DNA of 49,304 nt from Alphaproteobacteria bacterium. GTDB lineage: Bacteria > Pseudomonadota > Alphaproteobacteria > Ferrovibrionales > Ferrovibrionaceae. Below the pieces are notes generated by a model. It searched no databases, was not told the DNA's origin, and saw only the letters and a program-made list of their open reading frames with translations. The stretch spans positions 1 to 49,304 of the forward strand of contig JAGXRD010000151.1 in the NCBI GenBank assembly GCA_018336035.1. Direction: 5' to 3'. Of this stretch, positions 11,485 to 21,892 are shown one piece after another. A program made the translations under genes and the position numbers. Position 1 is the first letter of the stretch. The number at the start of each line of letters is the position of its first letter.

Positions 11485-11585
11485 ATGTGAGGGGGCGCGT
11501 TCCCGCCGCAATCGAATTCTGCGGCATCTCACATGAGCATAGGCTATCCTGATGGTCATCGCGAAGGGATCATCGCAGGACGTAT

Positions 11586-14104
<2,519 letters not shown>

Positions 14105-14115
14105 GCAGACAGCCG

Positions 14116-14472
14116 ATGATGAGCCGGGGGGTAATCATCATCGCACTCGCCGTCGCGCTGGTTTCGGCCGGCGCGGCGGCGCAGTCTGCATCTGCGCAGT
14201 CTATTTCCGTGGCGGGCAAATGGGCGGTCAGCCAGAGCCGCTGCGAGACCGAAGTCATCAGCTTCGAGGCGGATGGCAGCTTCAGTTCGACGCTGGACGA
14301 GGCGCAGCCGCGCAATGGCAAATACCGCACCGGCCGCGACCGCATCATCCTGCTCGACGAGCAGGAGCCGGATCGCGAACTGGCGCTGATCCTGATCGAC
14401 TATTCGCCGACGCGCCTTGTGGCTTTCGATGAGACGATCGAGTCCGACCGCCGCCTGGTGAAGTGCCGGTAG
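14116..14472 (+). CDS. Small secreted protein of unknown function
   Basis: 118 residues from the ATG at 14116 (a second Met codon follows directly). A clear signal peptide (MMSRGVIIIALAVALVSAGAAA) is followed by a mature part of about 90 residues with GKWAVSQSRC, a presumed beta-rich fold and two Cys residues (one near the start, one third from the end) that may form a disulfide. The GxW start and C-terminal Cys resemble small lipocalin-like periplasmic proteins, but no family is assigned. It is 12 bp downstream of eno. Its last 37 bp recur in decayed form at 15321-15356, which shows that the DNA just downstream is an insertion. Confidence 0.72.
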   Translation: MMSRGVIIIALAVALVSAGAAAQSASAQSISVAGKWAVSQSRCETEVISFEADGSFSSTLDEAQPRNGKYRTGRDRIILLDEQEPDRELALILIDYSPTRLVAFDETIESDRRLVKCR

Positions 14473-14514
14473 CGTCGACAGGACATCAATCGTCAAAAAT
14501 TCTCTTTTAAATCA

Positions 14515-15186
14515 CTACTGCGATACAGGCATGGCAGTAGCAGGCTCGCCCGATTCCGGAAGAACGGACGGTGCCTGGAAGAACGGCCGGACCTGAATGC
14601 CGGGATATCTGGCCAGTTCTGCCTTGGCGGGCTGATCGTTGCGCGCCAGCCTGACCAGTTTCGCCGGGGCCTTGCTGGCATCCACATGCAGGTCGCCCAG
14701 ATAGCGCACCTCGCCTGGCTTGATGGAGAAGAAGGGCGCGCCGCCCGCCAGCGTCATATGCGTGCTCGTCCCGATCTTTGTATGGTGGCCGATGATAATG
14801 TTGTAGCCGGCGACGATGGTATGGATCTGGCTTAACGCGTAGGTGCCCGGCGGAATGCGCAGAACGTGGTATGTCGTTTCCCCGGTGCCGCCACCTTCGA
14901 TACCGAGAAGGGTCTGGGTCGTATTAATCTTGAAGACATTCGATTGCGACGCGGCCTTGGTTGCCGGATCCACTCTGCCCCAGACGAGGACGAGCGGAAC
15001 ATAGCCTGCCTTTATGCCAAGAACGGTTTCGGGCTCGGTTGATTTCACGCCGAGAACGAGGATCGAATCTCGCGCGCCCTTGGTGAACTGGGTGTCCGCG
15101 GCGACCTTGTTTGGGTCTCGAGCCGCGCAACCGCTGACTACGATAGCAATCAGCATGATGGCCAGCCAGGCTGCACGGCGATTCAT
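14515..15186 (-). CDS. Predicted lipoprotein of unknown function
   Basis: 223 residues from the ATG at 15184-15186. The signal MNRRAAWLAIMLIAIVVSGC ends in a lipobox (VSGC), so Cys20 is expected to be lipidated. The mature domain contains PGTYALSQIHTIVAG and FFSIKPGEVRYLGDLHV, a pattern seen in periplasmic beta-sandwich lipoproteins such as DUF2846-like proteins, but I cannot assign it firmly. Downstream of its stop lies the end of the small secreted gene (convergent); upstream lies a relic of a glutathionylspermidine-synthase-like 3' end in the same orientation. The gene therefore probably came from a locus where it followed such a synthase gene. Confidence 0.72.
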   Translation of the reverse strand: MNRRAAWLAIMLIAIVVSGCAARDPNKVAADTQFTKGARDSILVLGVKSTEPETVLGIKAGYVPLVLVWGRVDPATKAASQSNVFKINTTQTLLGIEGGGTGETTYHVLRIPPGTYALSQIHTIVAGYNIIIGHHTKIGTSTHMTLAGGAPFFSIKPGEVRYLGDLHVDASKAPAKLVRLARNDQPAKAELARYPGIQVRPFFQAPSVLPESGEPATAMPVSQ

Positions 15187-15241
15187 GACATTTCCCATGC
15201 ATGCAGTCCTAGCCGATGGGTCGCATGGGTGGCAATGGATT

Positions 15242-15320
15242 TCACTCAAACAGATGCGGCACGAAAATGTGCGGCATTGATCCCATGTTCATGGACGCTC
15301 AACCCGCAGGCGCGCGAGGC
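15242..15320 (-). pseudogene. Relic: 3' end of a second glutathionylspermidine-synthase-like gene
   Basis: Read on the minus strand this stretch gives IVASRACGLSVHE and, after a frameshift of about 11 missing bases, FVPHLFE followed by TGA. The intact gene at 15782-16912 ends with VIASRACGLGIRE...FVPHLFE and TGA. The last 21 bases agree at 17 positions, and a 14-base run CAGGCGCGCGAGGC is identical. Nothing upstream of the SRACG segment is recognisable. It is a decayed fragment of a paralogous tail, not a working gene. Confidence 0.75.
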
Positions 15321-15356
15321 GACGATTGAGTCCAACCGCGTCTGTTGAAGTGCCGG
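15321..15356 (+). pseudogene. Relic: duplicated 3' end of the small secreted-protein gene
   Basis: This segment aligns with 14433-14469, the last codons of the gene at 14116-14472: about 32 of 37 positions match with one single-base gap, including an identical TGAAGTGCCGG. The stop is lost. The two copies are direct repeats that bracket the lipoprotein gene and the synthase relic, which is the geometry of an insertion with a short duplication. Confidence 0.72.
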
Positions 15357-15368
15357 GAGGTTCCTGAA

Positions 15369-15776
15369 TCAGTAAGTCATGCAGGCGGCATTCAGCACGC
15401 CGATGCCCAGGGAAAACGCCGCCGAAATGCCACCGGCTGCCGTCTCGTTATTGGTGATGCGTGCCGGCAGTTGCGGCAGCAGCAGGCGCAACATGCTGAA
15501 GACCAGAAGCTGCACGATCAGGGCGACGCCGCCCCAGACCAGCATGTCGACCAGGCTGAGCGAGTTGACGATCACGCTGCCCAGCGGCAGCACGAAGCCG
15601 AGCAGTGCGCCGCCGAGCGACAGGCTGGCCGCCGTGTTGCCGTTGCGGATCAGCGTCCATTCATGCTGCGGCGTCAGCAGGGTGTAGATCGTGACAAAGA
15701 TGGCCAGCAGGATGATGGCGCTGGCGAAATAGAGCGCGAAATAGGGCAGGGTAATCAGGTAGCGGCTGATGTCCAT
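15369..15776 (-). CDS. DUF350 family inner-membrane protein (YjfL-like)
   Basis: 135 residues from the ATG at 15774-15776; a GTG 9 bp upstream that overlaps the previous stop is an alternative. Four hydrophobic segments (about residues 8-30, 49-72, 76-97 and 108-132) with a short basic loop fit the DUF350/UPF0719 family. In E. coli a homologue (YjfL) sits in a group with an ATP-grasp glutathionylspermidine-synthase homologue and a DUF1190 protein; the same three partners occur here in the order DUF1190, synthase, DUF350. The function is unknown; the context suggests a membrane component of a small peptide- or polyamine-ligation system. Confidence 0.82.
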   Translation of the reverse strand: MDISRYLITLPYFALYFASAIILLAIFVTIYTLLTPQHEWTLIRNGNTAASLSLGGALLGFVLPLGSVIVNSLSLVDMLVWGGVALIVQLLVFSMLRLLLPQLPARITNNETAAGGISAAFSLGIGVLNAACMTY

Positions 15777-15781
15777 GGCGG

Positions 15782-16912
15782 TCACTCGAAAAGGTGTGGC
15801 ACAAAACGGCTGGTATTGCGGGTGATGGCGCTGCGATCCTCACGAATCCCCAGGCCACAGGCGCGCGAGGCAATCACCCAGACGCCCAGCACCGGATAGA
15901 ATCCGTCGAACTCCGGCATCGCCACCGCCTGCTGGTAGACCAGGCGGTCGGGCGCCGGGTCGCCGCCGGGCGCGGTCTGATCCGCGATGCTGCCGTCGGC
16001 GGCATACTGCGTGATGCCGCTGCCCTCGCGGCCCCAGAAGGGTTTGGCGATTTTCGCGCCGTGGATCGCGGCAGCATCGAAACTGGCCGGCAACAGGTTT
16101 TCATGGTCTGGGTAGCGCTGCCACAGCAGCGGCAGGATCGCCTTGGTGGACAGCAGCATCTTCCAGGCCGGCTCGATCAGCTTCACGCCGCTCGGCTGGA
16201 TATGGGCGGCGAAATCTTCCTGCAGCAGCCATTCCCAGGGATAGAGCTTGAACAGGGTGGTGATCGGTTTGGCAGCCTGGTCGACGAAGCGTGCGCCATT
16301 CCAGCCGATCTCGTCGATGAACAGCCGCTCGGTATCCAGCCCGGCCTGCACGGCGGTATCGCGCAGATATTCCGTGGTGCCGAGATCCTCGGCATGATCG
16401 CGTACGCAGGTGAAATGCAGGCGATGGCCCCAGAGGCCGAAATTCTTCCAGGCGTCGATCAGCGTCTCGTGGATGCCGTTAAACTGGTCGCTGTCCTTGC
16501 GGTAGCTGTTGAGCCATTCCCATTGCACCACGCTGGCTTCGAACAGTGCCGTCGGCGTATCGGCATTGTATTCCAGCAGCTTCGGCGGCTGCCCACCGCA
16601 CCAGGCGAAATCGAAGCGGCCATACAGGTTTTTATCCTGCCGCTGCCAGCTCTGCTCGATCAGGCTGCAGGCGGTCTCCGTCAGGCCGAAGGCGCCGTAA
16701 TCGCCGTTTGCGATAATGTCGTCGACCAGTTCGAGGCACATATCCTCCAGCCGCTGCGCCGCGTCGTCGATCATATCGATCTCGGCCGTCGTGAAGCTGT
16801 AGGCGGCGTCCTCGCACCAGTAGGGCTCGCCGTTGATGGTATGGAATTCGAAGCCGATTTTTTCGGCGCGCTCGCGCCAGTCAGGGCGCGGCTCGATGGT
16901 CAGCCGCTCCAT
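15782..16912 (-). CDS. Glutathionylspermidine-synthase-family ATP-grasp ligase (YgiC/YjfC-like)
   Basis: 376 residues from the ATG at 16910-16912, with GGAG just upstream; longer open frame 5' of this lies over the DUF1190 gene. Family features are WCEDAAYSFT, LLEYNADTPTALFE, KPFWGREGSGI (an ATP-grasp lysine and glycine-rich loop) and the C-terminal SRACGLGIRED...FVPHLFE. The family makes an amide bond between a peptide carboxylate and an amine using ATP. YgiC/YjfC homologues lack the amidase domain of E. coli Gss, as here, and their true substrate is unresolved. It is flanked by DUF1190 (upstream) and DUF350 (downstream, about 5 bp away), so it is an operon. A decayed second 3' end lies at 15242-15320. 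Confidence 0.9.
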   Translation of the reverse strand: MERLTIEPRPDWRERAEKIGFEFHTINGEPYWCEDAAYSFTTAEIDMIDDAAQRLEDMCLELVDDIIANGDYGAFGLTETACSLIEQSWQRQDKNLYGRFDFAWCGGQPPKLLEYNADTPTALFEASVVQWEWLNSYRKDSDQFNGIHETLIDAWKNFGLWGHRLHFTCVRDHAEDLGTTEYLRDTAVQAGLDTERLFIDEIGWNGARFVDQAAKPITTLFKLYPWEWLLQEDFAAHIQPSGVKLIEPAWKMLLSTKAILPLLWQRYPDHENLLPASFDAAAIHGAKIAKPFWGREGSGITQYAADGSIADQTAPGGDPAPDRLVYQQAVAMPEFDGFYPVLGVWVIASRACGLGIREDRSAITRNTSRFVPHLFE

Positions 16913-16931
16913 GATGAGCGCTCCATGCCGC

Positions 16932-17543
16932 TTACGAGCCGGCCGAGGATGTGATGGCGCTGCCGGTGCGGCCGAAGCCGCCGCGCGAGACGGCCAGCGG
17001 TGAGGCCTTGGGCGCATCGGGGAAGCGGTTGGCGCTGAGCTGGCCCAGCGGGCGTCCGCCGGAATAGGCGGTGTTGCTCGGGTCGCGATAGAGCGGCTGG
17101 GCGCCGAGTCCGCCACCCAGCGTGCGGCCCATCATGTAGCCCATCAGCATCGGCATGAAGATGCCACCCGAGGAGGACTGCGCCTGCGGCTGCATCGGCT
17201 GCGGCCCCGGCTGTGCCGTCGGGCTGTTGGGATCGCCCGCCAGCGCGGCCGACGAGAAGGCGTCATTGCCGGACAGGACCTGGCTGGGCGTGCCGCAGTT
17301 GCTGACACCGAACTCGGCCTCGCATTGCTCGCGGCTGGTGAAGCGCGGGGCGGTCTGCACATGCTGGGCCCGGGCATCGGCCAGCGCGGTGCGGCAGGCA
17401 TCCGCATCGGGCCTGCTCGCGCATTCCTTCTGGTCGCGCAGCACATCATGGCCGGCGAGAGGGTCGTTGTTGTCGCAGCCGGCCAGGCCGACAAGGCCGA
17501 CAGTGCCAAGGAGGGCGAGACGGATCACTCGTGATTTGCGCAT
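16932..17543 (-). CDS. DUF1190 family lipoprotein (YgiB/YjfM-like)
   Basis: 203 residues. The start MRKSRVIRLALLGTVGLVGLAGC ends in a lipobox (LAGC), predicting a lipoprotein. A Cys-bearing middle region follows (QKECASRPDADAC, EQCEAEFGVSNCG), then a Met/Gly-rich segment GIFMPMLMGYMMGRTLGGG and a Gly/Ser-rich tail, all typical of DUF1190/UPF0441. It is the first gene of the DUF1190-synthase-DUF350 operon, 19 bp from the synthase start, and is divergent from ftsB. The role is unknown; conserved linkage suggests an envelope partner of the ligase. Confidence 0.85.
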   Translation of the reverse strand: MRKSRVIRLALLGTVGLVGLAGCDNNDPLAGHDVLRDQKECASRPDADACRTALADARAQHVQTAPRFTSREQCEAEFGVSNCGTPSQVLSGNDAFSSAALAGDPNSPTAQPGPQPMQPQAQSSSGGIFMPMLMGYMMGRTLGGGLGAQPLYRDPSNTAYSGGRPLGQLSANRFPDAPKASPLAVSRGGFGRTGSAITSSAGS

Positions 17544-17679
17544 AACCGGAGCATATCCGGGCTGGGGCGCTTCGCAAAGCGTGCTTCGCCCCGGCTGGGC
17601 GGTATTCGCCCTAATCCTTTGACTCGCCTGTGAGAATCTTGCGACCGACTCGGAAAAGGTTTGACCCGGCGACTCGGCT

Positions 17680-17698
17680 GTGATTCTTTACGAATCAC
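17680..17698 (+). promoter_or_regulatory. Hairpin abutting the ftsB start codon
   Basis: Perfect 7-bp arms GTGATTC (17680-17686) and GAATCAC (17692-17698) around TTTAC, ending one base before the ATG at 17700. No Shine-Dalgarno is visible in the usual place, so in mRNA the stem would occupy the ribosome-binding region. It could restrain translation or act as an operator. Similar GACTCG.CTGTGA blocks at 17621 and 17671 form a degenerate 50-bp direct repeat in the same leader. Confidence 0.45.
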
Positions 17699-17699
17699 C

Positions 17700-18011
17700 A
17701 TGAGTGCTGTCCGTGAAATCCGCCGTCATTCGCTTGCCGCCATTGTGCCGGTGATCTGCTTCGCCGCCATCGGCTACTTCGCCTACCACGCAATGGAAGG
17801 CGAGCACGGCATCAACGCCTATACCCGGCTGACCCTGCAGATCCAGGACACCAAGGTCGCGCTGACCGAGGTGACCGCCGAGCGTAGGACCCTGGAGCGT
17901 CGCGTCGACCTGCTGCGCGCCAGCGGCCTGGATGCCGATATGCTGGATGAGCAGGGCAAAAAGGTCCTGGGCCTGATCAAGCCGGGCGAGCGGGTAATAC
18001 TCGGGCGTTGA
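17700..18011 (+). CDS. ftsB: Septum formation initiator FtsB/DivIC family protein
   Basis: 103 residues from the ATG at 17700. One membrane helix (about residues 10-30, AAIVPVICFAAIGYFAYHAMEG split) is followed by a coiled coil (about 40-75, LQIQDTKVALTEVTAERRTLERRVDLL in part) and a short C-terminal tail. This is the FtsB/DivIC layout, a bitopic protein that joins FtsL and FtsQ at the division site. Position directly before the pdh operon is conserved in alphaproteobacteria and supports the call. The 156-bp divergent region to the DUF1190 gene must hold both promoters. Confidence 0.88.
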   Translation: MSAVREIRRHSLAAIVPVICFAAIGYFAYHAMEGEHGINAYTRLTLQIQDTKVALTEVTAERRTLERRVDLLRASGLDADMLDEQGKKVLGLIKPGERVILGR

Positions 18012-18031
18012 ATGGGCGGTTCCCCGCAACG

Positions 18032-18149
18032 GAATTTCGTCGATTAACCGAAATTCAGTTAACAGCCCGAAAACCCTTGTTTTAACTAACGTTAGCAATA
18101 CTCTTCCGCTCGCCATTTGACGCCTGACGGTGTTAGCTGGTGTCAAATG
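18032..18149. promoter_or_regulatory. Palindrome-rich control region of the pdh operon
   Basis: Three inverted repeats lie between ftsB and pdhA. GAATTTCG (18032-18039) pairs with CGAAATTC (18049-18056). CTAACGTTAG (18086-18095) is a perfect 10-bp palindrome. CATTTGACGCC (18114-18124) faces GGTGTCAAATG (18139-18149), 11 bp with one mismatch and a 14-bp spacer, ending 25 bp before the pdhA ATG. A -10-like AATACT at 18097-18102 lies next to the middle palindrome, but no well-spaced -35 was found. The outer repeats could be operators or mRNA hairpins; no regulator can be named. Confidence 0.5.
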
Positions 18150-18174
18150 ACGTAAGGTCAGTGGGAGAGAAACG

Positions 18175-19185
18175 ATGGCGAAACCGGGCAAAGCCGCGGA
18201 CACGGCCAAGGGTGGCAAACTGCCGCCGGCCAAGGAACTGCTCCAGTATTACCGCGACATGCTGCTGATCCGCCGCTTCGAGGAGAAGGCCGGCCAGCTT
18301 TATGGCATGGGCCTGATCGGCGGTTTCTGCCATCTCTATATCGGCCAGGAAGCGGTCGTCGTCGGCCTGCAGGCCTGCGCCAAGCTCGGCGACGCCGTCA
18401 TCACCTCGTATCGCGACCACGGCCATATGCTGGCGACCGGCATGGACTCTAAAGGCGTGATGGCCGAACTGACCGGCCGCGCCGGCGGTTATTCCAAGGG
18501 CAAGGGCGGCTCGATGCATATGTTCAGCCGCGAGAAGCATTTCTACGGCGGCCACGGCATCGTCGGCGCGCAGGTGCCGCTCGGTACCGGCTTGGCCTTC
18601 GCCCAGCGCTACAACAAGACCGACAATGTGACCTTCTGCTATTTCGGCGACGGCTCGGCCAACCAGGGCCAGGTCTACGAGAGTTTCAATATGGCCGAGC
18701 TGTGGAAGCTGCCGGTCATCTATGTGATCGAGAACAACCAGTATGCCATGGGCACGTCTGTTGCCCGCGCCTCGGCGCAGCCGGCGTTGTACAAGCGCGG
18801 CGAGAGCTTCGGCATCCAGGGCCGCCAGGTCGATGGCATGAGCGTCGTCGCGGTGAAGGAAGCCGGCGAAGAAGCGGTCGCACATTGCCGCGCCGGCAAG
18901 GGGCCGGTGATCCTCGAAATGATGACCTATCGCTATCGCGGCCATTCGATGTCCGATCCGGCGAAATACCGCAGCAAGGATGAAGTGACCAAGATGCGCG
19001 CCGAGCATGATCCGATCGATCAGGTGCGCGCGCTGCTGCTCGGCAACAAGATGGTGGATGAAGACGCGCTGAAAGCCATCGACAAGGAGGTCAAGGACAT
19101 CGTCCAGCAGGCCGCCGACTTCGCGCAGGAAAGCCCAGAGCCCGATCCGTCGGAACTCTGGACTGACGTCTACGTCGAAGCTTAA
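18175..19185 (+). CDS. pdhA: Pyruvate dehydrogenase E1 component, alpha subunit
   Basis: 336 residues. With PdhB it forms the thiamine-diphosphate enzyme that decarboxylates pyruvate and passes the acetyl group to the E2 lipoyl arm. The ThDP motif [12 protein letters not shown]...[10 protein letters not shown] (about residues 160-197) has the GDG start and the closing Asn. YRDHGHML and [12 protein letters not shown] with the nearby Lys-Tyr-Arg are typical alpha-subunit loops. A GGGAG Shine-Dalgarno precedes the ATG at 18175. It is the first gene of pdhA-pdhB-pdhC, with 17 and 14 bp gaps, and its leader contains palindromes. Confidence 0.97.
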   Translation: MAKPGKAADTAKGGKLPPAKELLQYYRDMLLIRRFEEKAGQLYGMGLIGGFCHLYIGQEAVVVGLQACAKLGDAVITSYRDHGHMLATGMDSKGVMAELTGRAGGYSKGKGGSMHMFSREKHFYGGHGIVGAQVPLGTGLAFAQRYNKTDNVTFCYFGDGSANQGQVYESFNMAELWKLPVIYVIENNQYAMGTSVARASAQPALYKRGESFGIQGRQVDGMSVVAVKEAGEEAVAHCRAGKGPVILEMMTYRYRGHSMSDPAKYRSKDEVTKMRAEHDPIDQVRALLLGNKMVDEDALKAIDKEVKDIVQQAADFAQESPEPDPSELWTDVYVEA

Positions 19186-19202
19186 GGCCGGGAGAGAAAA
19201 CG

Positions 19203-20579
19203 ATGTCGATTGAAATCCTGATGCCAGCCCTGTCGCCCACGATGACCGAGGGCAAGCTGGCCAAATGGCACAAGCGCGAAGGCGACGAGGTCAAGGCCGG
19301 CGATATCATCGCCGAGATCGAGACCGACAAGGCGACGATGGAATTCGAAGCCGTCGATGAAGGCGTGCTGGAGAAGATCCTGGTCGCCGAAGGCACCGAA
19401 GGTGTCGCGGTGAATACGCCGATTGCGTCGCTGCGTGGCGAAGACGAGAAACCGGGCGCGGCGCCCGCCAAGAAGGCGGAAGCGCCGAAGGCTGAGGCTG
19501 CGCCGAAAGAAGACAAGGCTGTCGAGTCTGCCGTGACGGCGGCGAAAACACCCGCGCCGGAATTGAAAGACCCTGCCATCCCCGAAGGCACGCAGTTCGT
19601 CTCCATGACGGTGCGCGAGGCGATCCGCGAAGGCATGTCGGAAGAGATGCGTCGCGACCCCAAGGTGTTCCTGATGGGCGAGGAAGTCGGCCAGTATCAG
19701 GGCGCCTACAAGATCAGCCAGGGCATGCTCGATGAATTCGGCCCCGACCGCGTGATCGACACGCCGATCACCGAGCAGGGTTTTGCCGGCCTCGGCGTCG
19801 GCGCGGCCTTTGGCGGTCTGCGCCCGATCATCGAATTCATGACGTTTAACTTCTCGATGCAGGCCATCGACCAGATCGTCAATTCGGCCGCCAAGACGCT
19901 GTATATGTCGGGCGGCCAGATGGGCAGCCCGATTGTGTTCCGCGGCCCGAACGGTGCTGCGGCCCGCGTCGGCGCGCAGCACAGTCAGTGCTATGCCGCC
20001 TGGTATTCGCATATCCCGGGCCTCAAGGTGGTGGCGCCGTATTCTGCGGCCGACTTCAAGGGCCTGATCAAGGCGGCGATCCGCGATCCCAATCCGGTCA
20101 TCTTCCTGGAAAACGAAATCCTCTACGGCCGCAGCTTCGAAGTGCCGAAGCTGGATGATTATGTCGTGCCGATCGGCAAGGCGCGTATCGCCCGCGAAGG
20201 CAAGGATGTGACCCTCGTCGGGTATTCGATTGCGGTCGGCCATGCGCTGGCCGCCGCCGAGAAGCTGGCGGAAGAGGGCATCGACGCGGAGGTGATCGAT
20301 CTGCGCACCATCCGCCCGATGGATCACGAGACCATCATCAAATCGGTGACCAAGACCAACCGCATCGTCACGGTGGAAGAGGGCTTCCCGCAATCCGGCA
20401 TCGGCGCCGAGATCGCCGCCGTGATCATGGAAAAGGCCTTCGACCAGCTCGATGCGCCGGTGGTGCGCGTGCATGGCAAGGATGTGCCGATGCCCTATGC
20501 CGCCAATCTGGAAAAGCTGGCGCTAGTGACTGTGCCTGAAATCGTCGCGGCGGCGAAAGCCGTCTGCTACCGCAAGTAA
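19203..20579 (+). CDS. pdhB: Pyruvate dehydrogenase E1 beta subunit with N-terminal lipoyl domain
   Basis: 458 residues. Residues 1-78 are a complete lipoyl domain with the lipoylation site ETDKATME (Lys43). A flexible Ala/Lys/Pro linker (80-125) follows, then the transketolase-like beta subunit from about 135 ([56 protein letters not shown]) and its C-terminal domain. E1 beta with its own lipoyl domain is a known alphaproteobacterial feature. The lipoyl-coding DNA is nearly identical over long runs to the start of pdhC, which points to a recent duplication or gene conversion. Confidence 0.97.
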   Translation: MSIEILMPALSPTMTEGKLAKWHKREGDEVKAGDIIAEIETDKATMEFEAVDEGVLEKILVAEGTEGVAVNTPIASLRGEDEKPGAAPAKKAEAPKAEAAPKEDKAVESAVTAAKTPAPELKDPAIPEGTQFVSMTVREAIREGMSEEMRRDPKVFLMGEEVGQYQGAYKISQGMLDEFGPDRVIDTPITEQGFAGLGVGAAFGGLRPIIEFMTFNFSMQAIDQIVNSAAKTLYMSGGQMGSPIVFRGPNGAAARVGAQHSQCYAAWYSHIPGLKVVAPYSAADFKGLIKAAIRDPNPVIFLENEILYGRSFEVPKLDDYVVPIGKARIAREGKDVTLVGYSIAVGHALAAAEKLAEEGIDAEVIDLRTIRPMDHETIIKSVTKTNRIVTVEEGFPQSGIGAEIAAVIMEKAFDQLDAPVVRVHGKDVPMPYAANLEKLALVTVPEIVAAAKAVCYRK

Positions 20580-20593
20580 GGGAGGACCGAAGG

Positions 20594-21886
20594 ATGCCGA
20601 TCGATATCCTGATGCCGGCCCTCTCGCCCACGATGACCGAGGGCAAGCTGGCGAAGTGGCACAAGAAGGAAGGCGACGAGGTCAAGGCCGGCGATATTAT
20701 TGCCGAGATCGAGACCGACAAGGCGACGATGGAATTCGAAGCCGTCGACGAAGGCAAGATCGGCAAGATTCTGGTCGCCGAGGGTGCCGAGGGCGTTGCC
20801 GTGAACACGCCGATCGCCGTGCTGCTGGAAGAGGGCGAAAGCGCCTCCGACGCCAAGGCTGCGCCGAAGAAGGCGGAAGCTCCCAAAGCTGAGGCTCCGA
20901 AAGCCGAAGAGAAGAAGGCTGAGGCTCCCAAGCCGGCTGCTGCGCCTGCAATGAAAAGCGGTGCCAGTAGCGATGGGCGCGTCTTCGCCTCGCCGCTGGC
21001 CCGCCGCATGGCGCAACAGGCTGGTATCGACCTGAAGGCGGTGCAGGGCAGCGGCCCGCATGGCCGCATCGTCAAGGCCGACGTGGAGAAGGCGCCCCAA
21101 GGAGCGAAGGCAGGTGCGGCTGCCGCTCCGGCGGCTGCGGCTGGCAAGGCCGCCGCGCCTGTCGCCTCCGGCCCCGGCGCGCGCCAGCTCGCCGACCTGC
21201 TCAAGATGCCCTACAAGCTCGAGCCCCTCTCAGGCATGCGCAGGACCATCGCGCGCCGCCTGACCGAGTCCAAGCAGACGGTGCCGCATTTCTATCTCAC
21301 CATCGACACCGAGATCGACGAACTGCTCAGCTTACGCAAGCGGCTCAACGACAAGACCGATGCCAAGATCAGCGTGAACGACTTCGTCATTCGCGCCGTG
21401 GCGCTGGCGCTCAAGAAGGTGCCGACCGCCAATGCGTCTTACGACGACAGCGGCATGATGTATTACGAACATGCCGATATCTCGGTTGCGGTGGCGACGC
21501 CCAACGGCCTGATCACGCCGATCATCAAGGCGGCGGAAGGCAAGGGTCTGACGCAGATTGCCAGCGAGATGAAAGATCTCGCGGCGCGGGCGCGGGATGG
21601 CAAGCTGAAGCCCGAGGAATACCAGGGCGGCACCTTCTCGATCTCGAATCTGGGCATGTTCGGCATCAAGCAGTTCGAGGCGGTGATCAATCCGCCGCAG
21701 GGCTGCATCCTCGCCATCGGTGCCGGCGAACAGCGACCCATCGTGAAGAACGGCCAGATCGTGCCGGCCACGATCATGACCTGCACACTCTCGGTCGATC
21801 ACCGCGCCGTGGACGGTGCGGTGGGCGCGCAGTTCCTGCAGGCCTTCAAGGGCTTCATCGACGACCCGCTCACCATGCTGCTGTGA
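20594..21886 (+). CDS. pdhC: Dihydrolipoyl acetyltransferase, E2 of pyruvate dehydrogenase
   Basis: 430 residues. Lipoyl domain at 1-78 with Lys43 in ETDKATME, then an Ala/Lys/Glu/Pro linker with repeated KAEAPK units. The peripheral-subunit-binding domain is at about 130-167 ([28 protein letters not shown]), followed by an Ala-rich linker and the catalytic domain from about 205 to the end with [10 protein letters not shown] (catalytic His and Asp). It forms the core of the complex and transfers acetyl to CoA. The next gene, six bases after the stop, is an AT-rich DUF4145 gene rather than lpd. Confidence 0.97.
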   Translation: MPIDILMPALSPTMTEGKLAKWHKKEGDEVKAGDIIAEIETDKATMEFEAVDEGKIGKILVAEGAEGVAVNTPIAVLLEEGESASDAKAAPKKAEAPKAEAPKAEEKKAEAPKPAAAPAMKSGASSDGRVFASPLARRMAQQAGIDLKAVQGSGPHGRIVKADVEKAPQGAKAGAAAAPAAAAGKAAAPVASGPGARQLADLLKMPYKLEPLSGMRRTIARRLTESKQTVPHFYLTIDTEIDELLSLRKRLNDKTDAKISVNDFVIRAVALALKKVPTANASYDDSGMMYYEHADISVAVATPNGLITPIIKAAEGKGLTQIASEMKDLAARARDGKLKPEEYQGGTFSISNLGMFGIKQFEAVINPPQGCILAIGAGEQRPIVKNGQIVPATIMTCTLSVDHRAVDGAVGAQFLQAFKGFIDDPLTMLL

Positions 21887-21892
21887 GGCGAT

